Origin: NCEH01 sp040049195
GTDB lineage: Bacteria; Pseudomonadota; Alphaproteobacteria; Rhizobiales; Xanthobacteraceae
Assembly: GCF_040049195.1 (NCBI RefSeq)
Contig: NZ_JBDZDL010000001.1
Length of the DNA: 64,000 nt
Strand: one strand, 5' to 3'
Below, piece by piece: positions 1 to 7,427 of this stretch. The notes beneath the pieces were generated by a model. The model saw only the letters and a list, made by a program, of their open reading frames with translations. It made no database searches and was not told the origin of the DNA. Each line of letters starts with the position of its first letter. Positions within the stretch are counted from its first letter, which is position 1. A program made the position numbers and the translations under genes.

Positions 1-1154
1 GCCTCGGCTTCCTCACCCCCACCGACCTGACCGCCCTCGTCACCTATCTGATGGACGCGCCGCCGCCGAGCGACGTGCCCGCGCCGCAGGCCGCCTCGCC
101 GCTTCCGGCCGACGTGTTCCAGCGCGCCGCCAAGAGCTATGTGGACAATTGCGCGCCCTGCCACATGTCCAAGGGCGCCGGCTCCACAGACATCATTCCC
201 CCGCTCGCCGGCAATCCGGCGGTGGTGGCGAGCGAGCCCTATAACGTCATCATGGCCATCCTCGGCGGCCTGCCCTCCGGCGGCACCTATGGACCCATGC
301 CTTCGTTCGCCGGCCGGCTGAGCGACCAGCAGGTGGCGGACCTCGTGAACTACGTGCGCACCTCCTGGGGCAACAAGGCCGATCCGAGCGCGACGCCGGC
401 CATGGTCGCCGCCTGGCGGGCCACCGCCAACGTGCCGGATTTCGGCACCCAGCAGGCCTCTGCCTTCGATTGCCCGAAGGTGGGCGGCGGGCCGGGCGCG
501 ACCGGGCCGGACCCCAAGGCGGTCGCCGCCATCACCCAGATGATGCAGGGCGGCAACCGGCAGATCCATGTGCTGACCGCCGCCTATTCCGCCGCCGATT
601 CGGGCGCCACGCCCGGTACGGTGGTGGATGCGCTGACCGCCGCCTATTGCCCGGTGGTGGCCGCCAGCAGCCTTCCCGACTGGCAGAAGAGCGCGGAGCT
701 GCGCCGCTTCACGCTTCAGGTCGCGGCGGATGTCTCGCCCGCGGTCGCCGCCGTGCCCATGCCCGACGTTTCGATCGTGTGGGCGACCCCGGTCGGCACT
801 TCGCTGGTGGCGCGCCAGCCCACCGCCATCGCCGCGAAGCTGACCTGCCCGGCCAATGACGGCAAGCTGGTGCCCAAGGACCTGGCCGACAAGGCGGTGT
901 CCCTGCTCGGCACGCCGACCCCGCCGGTGGCCGGCGCGGCCGTGGTGCAGCTCGCCACGACCCTGTCGCAGCAAAATCCGAAGGCCCGCCGCTCGGACGT
1001 GGCGAACGCCCTCATCTCCGCTTATTGCCCGCTGGTGGTGGCGCAGGCCGGCAACAGCGTCGCGGAGCAATACAATCTGCTCACCGGCTTCGGTCAGCAG
1101 GTGGTGCAGACCCTCCAGCTCAGCGCGCCGACGGTGAAAGCCTCGGCCAAATAA
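1..1154 (+). CDS. c-type cytochrome, C-terminal part (5' end outside window)
   Basis: The reading frame is open from the left edge, so the true start lies upstream; an internal ATG at 51 follows residues that look like the last helix of a preceding cytochrome c domain. A heme-binding CAPCH motif is encoded at 150-164, and a GPMPSFAG stretch about 45 residues later supplies a likely methionine axial ligand, so one complete cytochrome c domain is present. The roughly 230 residues after it match no family I recognise. They consist of two similar modules, each with one CP cysteine and one AYCP cysteine about 60 residues apart (C141/C200 and C266/C326, numbered from the ATG at 51). The protein is probably periplasmic or membrane-anchored and carries electrons. 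The partner enzyme is not visible. Confidence 0.8.
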   Translation, partial: LGFLTPTDLTALVTYLMDAPPPSDVPAPQAASPLPADVFQRAAKSYVDNCAPCHMSKGAGSTDIIPPLAGNPAVVASEPYNVIMAILGGLPSGGTYGPMPSFAGRLSDQQVADLVNYVRTSWGNKADPSATPAMVAAWRATANVPDFGTQQASAFDCPKVGGGPGATGPDPKAVAAITQMMQGGNRQIHVLTAAYSAADSGATPGTVVDALTAAYCPVVAASSLPDWQKSAELRRFTLQVAADVSPAVAAVPMPDVSIVWATPVGTSLVARQPTAIAAKLTCPANDGKLVPKDLADKAVSLLGTPTPPVAGAAVVQLATTLSQQNPKARRSDVANALISAYCPLVVAQAGNSVAEQYNLLTGFGQQVVQTLQLSAPTVKASAK

Positions 1155-1196
1155 GCCGGAAGGCGCGCGGTCTTGGATGCGCGCGCAGGCCATCCC

Positions 1197-1224
1197 GGTC
1201 TTCCCCCGCGTGCGGGGGAAGATC
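1197..1224. terminator. GC-rich hairpin between convergent genes
   Basis: A perfect inverted repeat, CTTCCCCCGC (1200-1209) and GCGGGGGAAG (1212-1221), extends by one A-T, one wobble and one G-C pair, with a 2-nt centre as written. It lies between the cytochrome gene (plus) and the SDR gene (minus), where a bidirectional terminator would be expected. There is no strong T run on either side, so termination is inferred from position and stem strength. Confidence 0.45.
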
Positions 1225-1257
1225 TCTCTCACCGGTCCCTGCCGGATGCGGCGCGGG

Positions 1258-2073
1258 TCAGGCCGCGCGGGACGCCGTGATGCCGTAGCGCGGGCCGGGC
1301 GTCGCGTGCATGAGCTGCTTCGCCAGCGCCTGGCGGGACGCCTCATAGGCGGTCCATTCGGCGCCGTCCTGGAGCGGCGGAATGGTCACCACCTCGCCTT
1401 GGTCGAAGCCGGCCAGTGCGGCATCGACCATATCCTCGGCGTGCATCACCCAGCTTTCCGGCACGTTGGAAATGTGCGCGCCGGCGACATCCCAGAATTC
1501 GGTGGCGGTCGCGCCGGGCAGCACGGCCTGGACCCGCACGCCCTTGTCCGCCAGCTCGTGCTGGAGCGATTGCGTCAGCGCCAGCACATAGGCCTTGGAC
1601 GCCCCATAGACACCGTTCAGGACCTCGGGCGCGATGGCGACGATGGACGAGATGTTGATGATGGCGCCGCGATTGCGCGCCACGAAGCCGGGCACCGCCG
1701 CATAGGTGAGGCGGGTGAGGGCGGTGACATTGATGTCAATCATCGCCTCCATCCGGTCCACGTCCGACTGGAGCAGGGGCGTGACGCCGCCAAAGCCGGC
1801 ATTGTTCACCAGCAGGGTGATGGCCGGATCGTCCCGCAGCACCTGTTCCACCCGCGCGAGATCCGGCGCCGCGCCGAGGTCGGCGGTGATGATCGACACC
1901 GCGCGCCCCGTCTCCTGGGTCAGCTTTGCCGCGACCGCGCTCAGGCGCTCCGTGTTGCGCGCCACCAGGATCAGGTCGAACCCGCGCCGGGCCAGCCGGT
2001 CCGCGTAGATCGCGCCGATGCCCGTGGACGCGCCGGTGATCAGGGCCGTGCCCTTCGTGTCGTATCCGCTCAT
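1258..2073 (-). CDS. SDR family NAD(P)-dependent oxidoreductase
   Basis: A 271-residue classical short-chain dehydrogenase with a Rossmann fold. The cofactor motif TGASTGIG is at residues 13-20, NNAG at 90-93, and the catalytic S142/S143, Y156 and K160 (YGASK) are all intact. The NAD(P)H-dependent substrate cannot be deduced; the enzyme is presumably cytoplasmic. It is divergent from the GlxA-type regulator, which suggests but does not prove that the regulator controls it. The ATG gives the family's usual short lead before the cofactor motif. Confidence 0.9.
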   Translation of the reverse strand: MSGYDTKGTALITGASTGIGAIYADRLARRGFDLILVARNTERLSAVAAKLTQETGRAVSIITADLGAAPDLARVEQVLRDDPAITLLVNNAGFGGVTPLLQSDVDRMEAMIDINVTALTRLTYAAVPGFVARNRGAIINISSIVAIAPEVLNGVYGASKAYVLALTQSLQHELADKGVRVQAVLPGATATEFWDVAGAHISNVPESWVMHAEDMVDAALAGFDQGEVVTIPPLQDGAEWTAYEASRQALAKQLMHATPGPRYGITASRAA

Positions 2074-2086
2074 CTTCTCTCTCCAT

Positions 2087-2103
2087 GCGGCAGGCCCTGC
2101 CGC
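2087..2103. promoter_or_regulatory. 17-bp perfect palindrome in the SDR/regulator divergent region
   Basis: GCGGCAGG and CCTGCCGC are perfect inverted arms around a single central C. The site lies just upstream of the SDR start codon and about 35 bp before the promoter proposed for the regulator gene, a usual place for an operator. Assignment to the adjacent AraC-type regulator is inference; AraC-family sites are more often direct repeats. Confidence 0.35.
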
Positions 2104-2121
2104 GATGGATGCAAGCTAGGC

Positions 2122-2150
2122 TTGATCGGTCGCGTCTCAAATGTCATATA
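2122..2150 (+). promoter_or_regulatory. candidate sigma70-type promoter of the GlxA-type regulator
   Basis: A TTGATC -35-like hexamer (2122-2127) is followed 17 bp later by CATATA (2145-2150). Transcription would start near 2157, just before an AGGA ribosome-binding site and the ATG at 2174. Confidence 0.35.
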
Positions 2151-2173
2151 AGCGGCAAATCAGGACATAGCGC

Positions 2174-3136
2174 ATGATCAGTATCGGCTTTCTTCTCTAT
2201 CCGGGCTTCTCGCCGATCGCGCTTGCAGTCGCGACCGCGTTCGAACTGGCCAATGTCCAGGCGGGCGAACCGCGCTACGACATGCGCATGCTCTCGCGCG
2301 CCGGGGGGCCGGTGCGCGCTTCGGCGGGTTTCGCGGTCGAGACCGAGGCGTTCGCGGACCGGGCGCTCGATCTGCTCATCGTCGCCGGATCGATGCAGGG
2401 CGATGCCCCCGCCGAACAGGTGGCGCTGGTGCGCGCCGTGGCCGGGCGCTGCCGGCGCATCGCCTCCATCTGCACCGGGGCGATGGTGCTCGCAGAGGCG
2501 GGCCTGCTGGATGGCCGGCGCGCAACGACCCATTGGTTCCAGGCCCGCGAGTTGCAAGCCCGCTTTCCCAAGATCAAGGTGGAGGAGGACCGGATCTTCG
2601 TCGAGGACGGCCCGATCTGGACCTCCGCCGGCATGACGGCGGGCCTCGACCTCGCGCTCGCCTTGATCGAGGAGGAGTGCGGCGCCCCCCTTGCCCGCGC
2701 GGTGGCCCGCAAGCTGGTCCTGTATCACCGGCGCGCCGGCGGGCAGTCGCAATTCTCCACCCTGCTGGAGCTGGAGCCGAAATCCGACCGCATCCAGAAG
2801 GCGCTCACCTATGCGCGCGCCCATCTCGACAGCCGGCTGAGCGTGGAAGACCTGGCCGGGGTCGCGAATCTCAGCCCGCGCCAGTTCAGCCGGACGTTCC
2901 AGGCGGAGACGCGGCAATCGCCGGCGAAGGCGGTGGAGCACCTGCGCCTGGAAGCCGCCCGCCAGCTGATGGAAGATACCGGCCATTCCATCGACGAGGT
3001 GGCCCGGCAGACCGGCTTTGCGGATCGCGACCGCATGCGCCGTGCGTTCCTGCGCGCTTTCGGCCAGCCGCCCCAGACCATCCGGCGTGCCGCCCGCGCC
3101 GCGCGCGGCGATGTGGAGGCCCAAGTCGCGGCCTGA
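2174..3136 (+). CDS. GlxA family transcriptional regulator (DJ-1/PfpI + AraC HTH)
   Basis: A 320-residue two-domain regulator. Residues about 1-170 form a DJ-1/PfpI-like (GATase1) sensor domain with the SICTGA segment around the usual cysteine elbow. Residues about 210-310 are an AraC-type double helix-turn-helix (SRLSVEDLAG, LSPRQFSRTF, then FADRDRMRRAF). Proteins of this architecture are DNA-binding activators or repressors of catabolic genes; the N-terminal domain is a presumed ligand sensor, not an enzyme. An AGGA Shine-Dalgarno precedes the ATG. It is divergent from the SDR gene and convergent with rnpB. The ligand is unknown. Confidence 0.88.
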   Translation: MISIGFLLYPGFSPIALAVATAFELANVQAGEPRYDMRMLSRAGGPVRASAGFAVETEAFADRALDLLIVAGSMQGDAPAEQVALVRAVAGRCRRIASICTGAMVLAEAGLLDGRRATTHWFQARELQARFPKIKVEEDRIFVEDGPIWTSAGMTAGLDLALALIEEECGAPLARAVARKLVLYHRRAGGQSQFSTLLELEPKSDRIQKALTYARAHLDSRLSVEDLAGVANLSPRQFSRTFQAETRQSPAKAVEHLRLEAARQLMEDTGHSIDEVARQTGFADRDRMRRAFLRAFGQPPQTIRRAARAARGDVEAQVAA

Positions 3137-3163
3137 GCGCCGCGCCGGGGGTGGAAAGGGATA

Positions 3164-3548
3164 ATACCAGCCGGCCTGTAAGCCGGGTTCTGTACGGCGG
3201 GCTTGCGCCCGCGTGGCGACCATTCATCTGGGACGCCGATTGCTCGACGCCTCTAGCAGTCAACCCGGACGGCGGCCCGAAGACAGGCCTGGATGCAGCG
3301 AGCCGCGCTCCTGCCGTCCCTATTCGACTTTGCTCCCGGTGGGGTTTGCCGTGCCGCTTCCGTTGCCGGTCGCGCGGTGGGCTCTTACCCCACCGTTTCA
3401 CCCTGGCCCGCGCACGCGCGGGTGGTTTGATTTCTGTGGCACTTTCCCTAGGGTCGCCCCCGCCGGACGTTATCCGGCACCGTGTCTGCGTGGAGCCCGG
3501 ACTTTCCTCGGCACCCGAAGGTGACGCGGCCGCCCGGCCGGCTGGTCG
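3164..3548 (-). ncRNA. rnpB: RNase P RNA (bacterial type A)
   Basis: Read on the minus strand this is the catalytic RNA of RNase P, which matures tRNA 5' ends. The P1 helix is visible as CCAGCCGGCC near 3537-3546 pairing with GGCCGGCTGG near 3166-3175. The conserved core follows the 5' end (GAGGAAAGTCCGGGCTCC) together with the universally conserved block AGGGTGAAACGGTGGGGTAA and a terminal GGTCGC/ACCCGGCTTA-type segment. Length of about 385 nt is normal for alphaproteobacteria. Ends are placed from the P1 pairing and may be off by a few bases. ORFs called across it are spurious. Confidence 0.95.
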
Positions 3549-3720
3549 CCCTGCAATGGGCGTTCGGGCGGCGCGCGTCAAGGGCCTGGCAAGGGCGGAC
3601 GACTTTCGCACAGGCGATACCGACGCGCATGGGATGCCTTGCAAGTTTCGATAGATTGTGACGTTACGATATGCTCTCCATAGGTTGTATTTTTTCTAAC
3701 CGGCAATCGAGGAGTCGGAT

Positions 3721-4041
3721 ATGGGTGCGACAGTCGTGCCAGAGAATTTCGCAGCGTGGATCGACACCATGCCGCTCGCCGACCCTAAGCTGATCGTGAC
3801 GGGGACAGTCGAGGTCCCCACCAGCGGCTGGGCCGTCGCGCTCGTCGAGGCCAACCCACAGGGCATCGTTCCAACGGTTCTGATTTTGGATCTCAGTATT
3901 ACGCGGCCGGGCGGAATGGTTTTGGAAGTCATAACCCAAGAGCCTGTCCGCTTTGAAAAGCCGAAGTCAAGCAACTATCAGGGCGTGACGATTCGTCATG
4001 GTGGTGGAGAGTTCACAATTCCAGTCAAGACTGTAAGTTAA
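3721..4041 (+). CDS. hypothetical protein, lower-GC orphan
   Basis: A 106-residue protein with no recognised family. A GAGGAG ribosome-binding site lies about 7 nt before the ATG. The sequence looks like a soluble beta-rich protein (alternating V/T/I stretches such as KLIVTGTVEV and TVLILDLSI), with no signal peptide or membrane segment. Its base composition is visibly lower in GC, and its codon choice less biased to G/C at third positions, than its neighbours. It sits upstream of rnpB on the opposite strand and downstream of nothing obvious, so it is probably monocistronic and may be a recent acquisition. Confidence 0.6.
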   Translation: MGATVVPENFAAWIDTMPLADPKLIVTGTVEVPTSGWAVALVEANPQGIVPTVLILDLSITRPGGMVLEVITQEPVRFEKPKSSNYQGVTIRHGGGEFTIPVKTVS

Positions 4042-4071
4042 GCGCGCGATATTCTTGGCGTGTCCGGGCGC

Positions 4072-4848
4072 TCACGCGTCCGCCTGGCCCGGACGGGTCT
4101 GGATCAGGTCGCGCAAGGTCATGATGGTGGAGGCGTCGGCCACGCCGTCCACCTTCGAACGGCGGAAATGGCGCTGGAAGGCGGTCACGACGGCGCGCGT
4201 CTGTGCGTCGAACAGGCCCGTCACCTCAATGCCGTAGCCATAGAGCGCCAGCATGGCCTGGAGGGCCGCGACCGGCTCGCCGCCATCGCCGATCATGAAG
4301 AAGCGTCCGCCCCGGATGGGCGCCTCGTGCACATAATGGCCGATGCCGGCGTGGTGCAGAACCTCCCACGGGAATTTCTCGCCCGGATCGTCCTTGCGCT
4401 CCGGGGCCACGTCGGAATGAGCGAGCACCCGGTCCGCGCGGATGGCGTGGCGGGCGATGATGTCGGCGACCAGCGCGCCCACCGCCGTGACCTGCACCTC
4501 GGGAAAATCCGGATAGCCGAGGCCGTGGCCGCGATTGACGATCTCGATGCCGATGGAGCGGGAATTGGTGTCGGTGATGCCTTCCCAGGACGAGACGCCG
4601 GCATGCCAGGCCCGCAGCGCCTCCGGCACCATCTGCACGATGGTCCCGTCCTCCAGCACCACATAATGGCAGGACACCTCGGCGGCGGGAGACCGCAGCA
4701 GGGCGATGGCCGCTTCCGCGCTCTCCATGCCGGTATAGTGTAGCAGCACCATATCGATGGCCGCTTTGCGCGCCCCATGATTGGGCGAGGGGGCGAGCGC
4801 GCCGACGAGGCCGCTGTCGGGCGGGAAAGGCAGGGCTGTTTCGCTCAT
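4072..4848 (-). CDS. N-acetylmuramoyl-L-alanine amidase, AmpD-like, with peptidoglycan-binding domain
   Basis: 258 residues. An Amidase_2 domain (about 15-160) carries the expected zinc ligands H37 (LLHYTG), H144 (LAHSD) and D154 (KDDPGEKFPW), with E102 in GIEIVN as candidate catalytic acid. A PG_binding_1 domain follows at about 185-250. No signal peptide is visible, as in cytoplasmic AmpD enzymes that cleave anhydro-muropeptides during wall recycling, although AmpD itself lacks the extra binding domain and AmiD-like enzymes have it. It lies 52 bp downstream of the djlA-like gene on the same strand, probably co-transcribed. Confidence 0.88.
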   Translation of the reverse strand: MSETALPFPPDSGLVGALAPSPNHGARKAAIDMVLLHYTGMESAEAAIALLRSPAAEVSCHYVVLEDGTIVQMVPEALRAWHAGVSSWEGITDTNSRSIGIEIVNRGHGLGYPDFPEVQVTAVGALVADIIARHAIRADRVLAHSDVAPERKDDPGEKFPWEVLHHAGIGHYVHEAPIRGGRFFMIGDGGEPVAALQAMLALYGYGIEVTGLFDAQTRAVVTAFQRHFRRSKVDGVADASTIMTLRDLIQTRPGQADA

Positions 4849-4900
4849 GGGCGCAGGGCTCGCGACGGCCGGGCGACGTCCAGGCGTGCTTCGGCGTCGG

Positions 4901-5617
4901 TCATTTCAGCCCCCGCATCTTCTCGATCCGATCATAGGCCTCGTTCACCGCCGCGACCCGGTCGTTGGCGAGCTTGATGGCGGCAGGCGGCAGGCCGCGC
5001 GCGGAGAGGCGGTCGGGATGATGCTCGCCCACCAAGGCGCGCCAGCGGGCCTTCACCTCGGCGTCGCTGGCGTCGGCGGCGAGATCGAGCACCGCATAGG
5101 GATCGCCCGGCCGGCGCACATGGCGCGCCTCGATGCGCTCATAGGCGGCACCCTCGAAGCCCAGCAGACGCGCGACCTCGGCGAGGAATATCAGTTCGTC
5201 CTCATGCAAGGCGTGGTCGGCCTTGGCCACATGGAACAGCGCGTCGAGGAGATCCTCGCGGGTGTCCGGCTCGTCGGCGAACAGGGTGCCGATCTGCCGG
5301 GCATAGGATTCGAAGCCGGCGGTGTCCTGCTTGGCGAGGTTGAACACCCGCGCCACGCCTTCAAGCTCCTCATCGGGAATCGCGAACACCTCGCGGAAGG
5401 CGGCGACCTCGGCCGGAACCACGACGCCGTCGGCCTTCGCCATCTTGGCGGACAGCGCGATCAGCCCCACCGAGAAAGCCGCGGGACGGGGCGCGGGGGC
5501 GAGAAAGCGATCGACCGCATGGCCCGCAAGGGCTCCCACCAAGGCGCCGAGGGGGCCGCCGAGCGCGAGACCCACGCCCGCGCCGCCGATCAGGCCCACA
5601 TGCTCCAGAACCGCCAC
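4901..5617 (-). CDS. djlA: DjlA-like co-chaperone (TerB domain + J domain)
   Basis: 238 residues. A glycine-rich hydrophobic N-terminus (residues about 8-33) could insert in the membrane, as in DjlA. A TerB-like helical domain spans about 45-160 and a C-terminal J domain about 172-238, with the essential HPD at 200-202. J-domain proteins stimulate DnaK ATPase; DjlA is the membrane-linked type. The name rests on architecture only. It is the first gene of a probable two-gene unit with the amidase and is divergent from mraZ. Confidence 0.8.
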   Translation of the reverse strand: MAVLEHVGLIGGAGVGLALGGPLGALVGALAGHAVDRFLAPAPRPAAFSVGLIALSAKMAKADGVVVPAEVAAFREVFAIPDEELEGVARVFNLAKQDTAGFESYARQIGTLFADEPDTREDLLDALFHVAKADHALHEDELIFLAEVARLLGFEGAAYERIEARHVRRPGDPYAVLDLAADASDAEVKARWRALVGEHHPDRLSARGLPPAAIKLANDRVAAVNEAYDRIEKMRGLK

Positions 5618-5772
5618 GCTGCTTTCCTTCCTGCCCAGGCCATCCCACGCGCCGGCGGGGAAGGATGCATTCGCGCCGCCGAATGCCTGCGGTAGCCCGC
5701 GCCCGCGTCCGTTTCAACGTTTCTTAAGGTGTACGGAGCGTAAATGCTCTGTGTCTGTCCCATGTGGATTCG

Positions 5773-5800
5773 TTGACGGCCCATCTGATCCCATGATACC
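5773..5800 (+). promoter_or_regulatory. candidate promoter of the dcw cluster (PmraZ)
   Basis: TTGACG (5773-5778) is followed after 16 bp by GATACC (5795-5800), a good match to alphaproteobacterial housekeeping promoters. Transcription would start near 5807, about 110 nt before the mraZ start codon. A GATTC (GANTC) site at 5767-5771 touches the -35 element. The promoter is overlaid by the CCCAT boxes. Confidence 0.55.
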
Positions 5801-5814
5801 CCATAAGCACCCAT
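5780..5814. promoter_or_regulatory. MraZ-box array: four CCCAT repeats at exact 10-bp spacing
   Basis: CCCAT occurs at 5780, 5790, 5800 and 5810 (ATGGG on the minus strand), with a further CCCAT at 5759. In Escherichia coli MraZ binds TGGGN repeats separated by 5 nt upstream of mraZ. The same 5+5 periodicity is present here, in reverse orientation. The array covers the spacer and -10 of the candidate promoter and extends past the predicted start site, as expected for autorepression. Confidence 0.65.
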
Positions 5815-5916
5815 ATGAATGGTTCGGCGCTTCGGGCGCCTCTTCCGTTCACGCCGGTTCGCCCGGCGGGGCCGTGTCGGGTTTTGGGATCGAGCGCGGA
5901 AAGGCTCACGGGCGCC

Positions 5917-6390
5917 ATGGACCGCTTCGTGTCCACCTACACCATGCGCTTGGACGCCAAGGGGCGGGTTTCCATCCCGGCGCCCTATCGCGCGGTGCTG
6001 GCCAAGGACGGGGCGGAATTTCTCTATTGCCATCCAAGCCTGGCGGAGCCGGCGCTCGACGCGGGCGGCAATCGCCTGATGAGCGAAATCGACACGCTGA
6101 TCGCGCGTTATCCGCCCTATTCGGAAGCGCGCGAGGAGCTGGCAGCCGCCCTCTATGGCACCAGCGAGACCTTGAAGATCGACCCGGAAGGCCGGGTCAT
6201 GCTGACCGAGACCCTGAAAGCCCACGCGTCCATCACGGATGCGGTGTCGTTCGTGGGGCTTGGACACAAGTTTCGAATCTGGGAACCGGAGCGTTTTCGC
6301 ACCCATCTCGCGGAGGCCACGGAGAAGGTGCGTCAGCTTCGGCGCGCGCTCGGTTCCAGAGCGGAGAACGAAGGGAGCAATCTGGGATGA
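5917..6390 (+). CDS. mraZ: MraZ, transcriptional regulator of the dcw cluster
   Basis: 157 residues with two SpoVT/AbrB-like MraZ domains. Each carries the DxxGR signature (D13-A-K-G-R and D89-P-E-G-R). Known MraZ proteins form ring oligomers, bind repeats in their own promoter and repress the operon. The start MDRFVSTYTMRLD matches the family and has GGAAAGG about 12 nt upstream. An in-frame ATG at 5815 would add 34 residues unlike the family and is not preferred, although it lies just after the predicted transcription start. The stop overlaps the rsmH start. Confidence 0.95.
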   Translation: MDRFVSTYTMRLDAKGRVSIPAPYRAVLAKDGAEFLYCHPSLAEPALDAGGNRLMSEIDTLIARYPPYSEAREELAAALYGTSETLKIDPEGRVMLTETLKAHASITDAVSFVGLGHKFRIWEPERFRTHLAEATEKVRQLRRALGSRAENEGSNLG

Positions 6391-7427
6391 AAACGGGCCG
6401 CGGGGTCGGGCCCACCGACGCCGCAGGCGGACCGGCCCGTCATCTTCCTGTGATGCTGCCTCACGTTCTCGCGCACCTCGCGCCGAAGGATGCCGGCACT
6501 TATGTGGACGGCACCTTCGGCGCGGGAGGCTATACGCGTGCAATTCTCTCGGCCGCCGATTGCCGGGTCCTGGCGATCGACCGCGACCGCTCCGCCATCG
6601 CGGGCGGCGCCGGACTGGTGCTCGAATCCAATGGCCGCCTGGTGCTGGCGGAGGATCGCTTCTCTCAGCTCGACGTGCTGGCGCACACCATGGGCTTTGC
6701 CCCGCTGGACGGGGTGGTGCTGGATATCGGCGTCTCCTCCATGCAGCTGGACGAGGCCGACCGGGGGTTCTCGTTCCGCCGCGACGGTCCGCTCGACATG
6801 CGCATGGGATCGGATGGGCCCTCGGCCGCCGACCTCGTCGCCTCGCTGGGCGAAGCCGATCTTGCCCACGTCATCTGGACGCTCGGCGAGGAGCGGCTCT
6901 CGCGCCAGATCGCCAAGGCGATCGTGAAGGCGCGGGCGGAAGCGCCCATCACCCGCACGTCCCAGCTCGCCGACATCGTTTCCAAGGTGGTGTGGGCCAA
7001 GCCCGGCGAAATGCATCCCGCGACCCGCACCTTCCAGGCCCTGCGCATCGCCGTGAACGAGGAGCTGGACGAGCTGGCCACCGCGCTCGCCGCCGCCGAA
7101 CGGGCGCTGAAGCCGGGCGGGCGGCTGGTGGTCGTCACGTTTCATTCCCTGGAAGACAGGATCGTTAAGACTTTTCTGTCACACCGAAGCAAGGCACCGT
7201 CCGCCTCGCGTCATCTGCCGCAAGCGGAGGGGCCGGCGCCCTCCTTCCGCCTCCTGTCCAGGGGGATGGTGGAGCCCGACCCCGACGAAGTGGCAGAAAA
7301 TCCGCGTGCCAGGTCCGCGAAGCTTCGCGCGGCCGAACGCACGCAAGCCCCGGCGCATGAGGAGGGCGATCTCGCAGGGGTGCTCCCTGCCGAGCTGTCG
7401 CAACGCCGTGGTCGGAGACGGACTTGA
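6387..7427 (+). CDS. rsmH: 16S rRNA (cytosine1402-N4)-methyltransferase RsmH
   Basis: 346 residues, the usual length for MraW/RsmH, which methylates N4 of C1402 in 16S rRNA using SAM. The N-terminal HLPVMLPHVL and the SAM-binding GTFGAGGYTRAIL are clear, as are DIGVSSMQLD, RGFSFRRDGPLDMRM, ATRTFQALRIAVN and VVTFHSLEDRIVK. The start codon overlaps the mraZ stop (ATGA at 6387-6390), implying coupled translation. The open frame runs much further upstream, but that portion overlaps mraZ and djlA and is not coding. Confidence 0.97.
   Translation: MKTGRGVGPTDAAGGPARHLPVMLPHVLAHLAPKDAGTYVDGTFGAGGYTRAILSAADCRVLAIDRDRSAIAGGAGLVLESNGRLVLAEDRFSQLDVLAHTMGFAPLDGVVLDIGVSSMQLDEADRGFSFRRDGPLDMRMGSDGPSAADLVASLGEADLAHVIWTLGEERLSRQIAKAIVKARAEAPITRTSQLADIVSKVVWAKPGEMHPATRTFQALRIAVNEELDELATALAAAERALKPGGRLVVVTFHSLEDRIVKTFLSHRSKAPSASRHLPQAEGPAPSFRLLSRGMVEPDPDEVAENPRARSAKLRAAERTQAPAHEEGDLAGVLPAELSQRRGRRRT

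Noticed and set aside
5322..6386. Upstream extension of the rsmH frame
   Set aside because: Overlaps djlA, the mraZ promoter and mraZ; RsmH homology begins at 6387.
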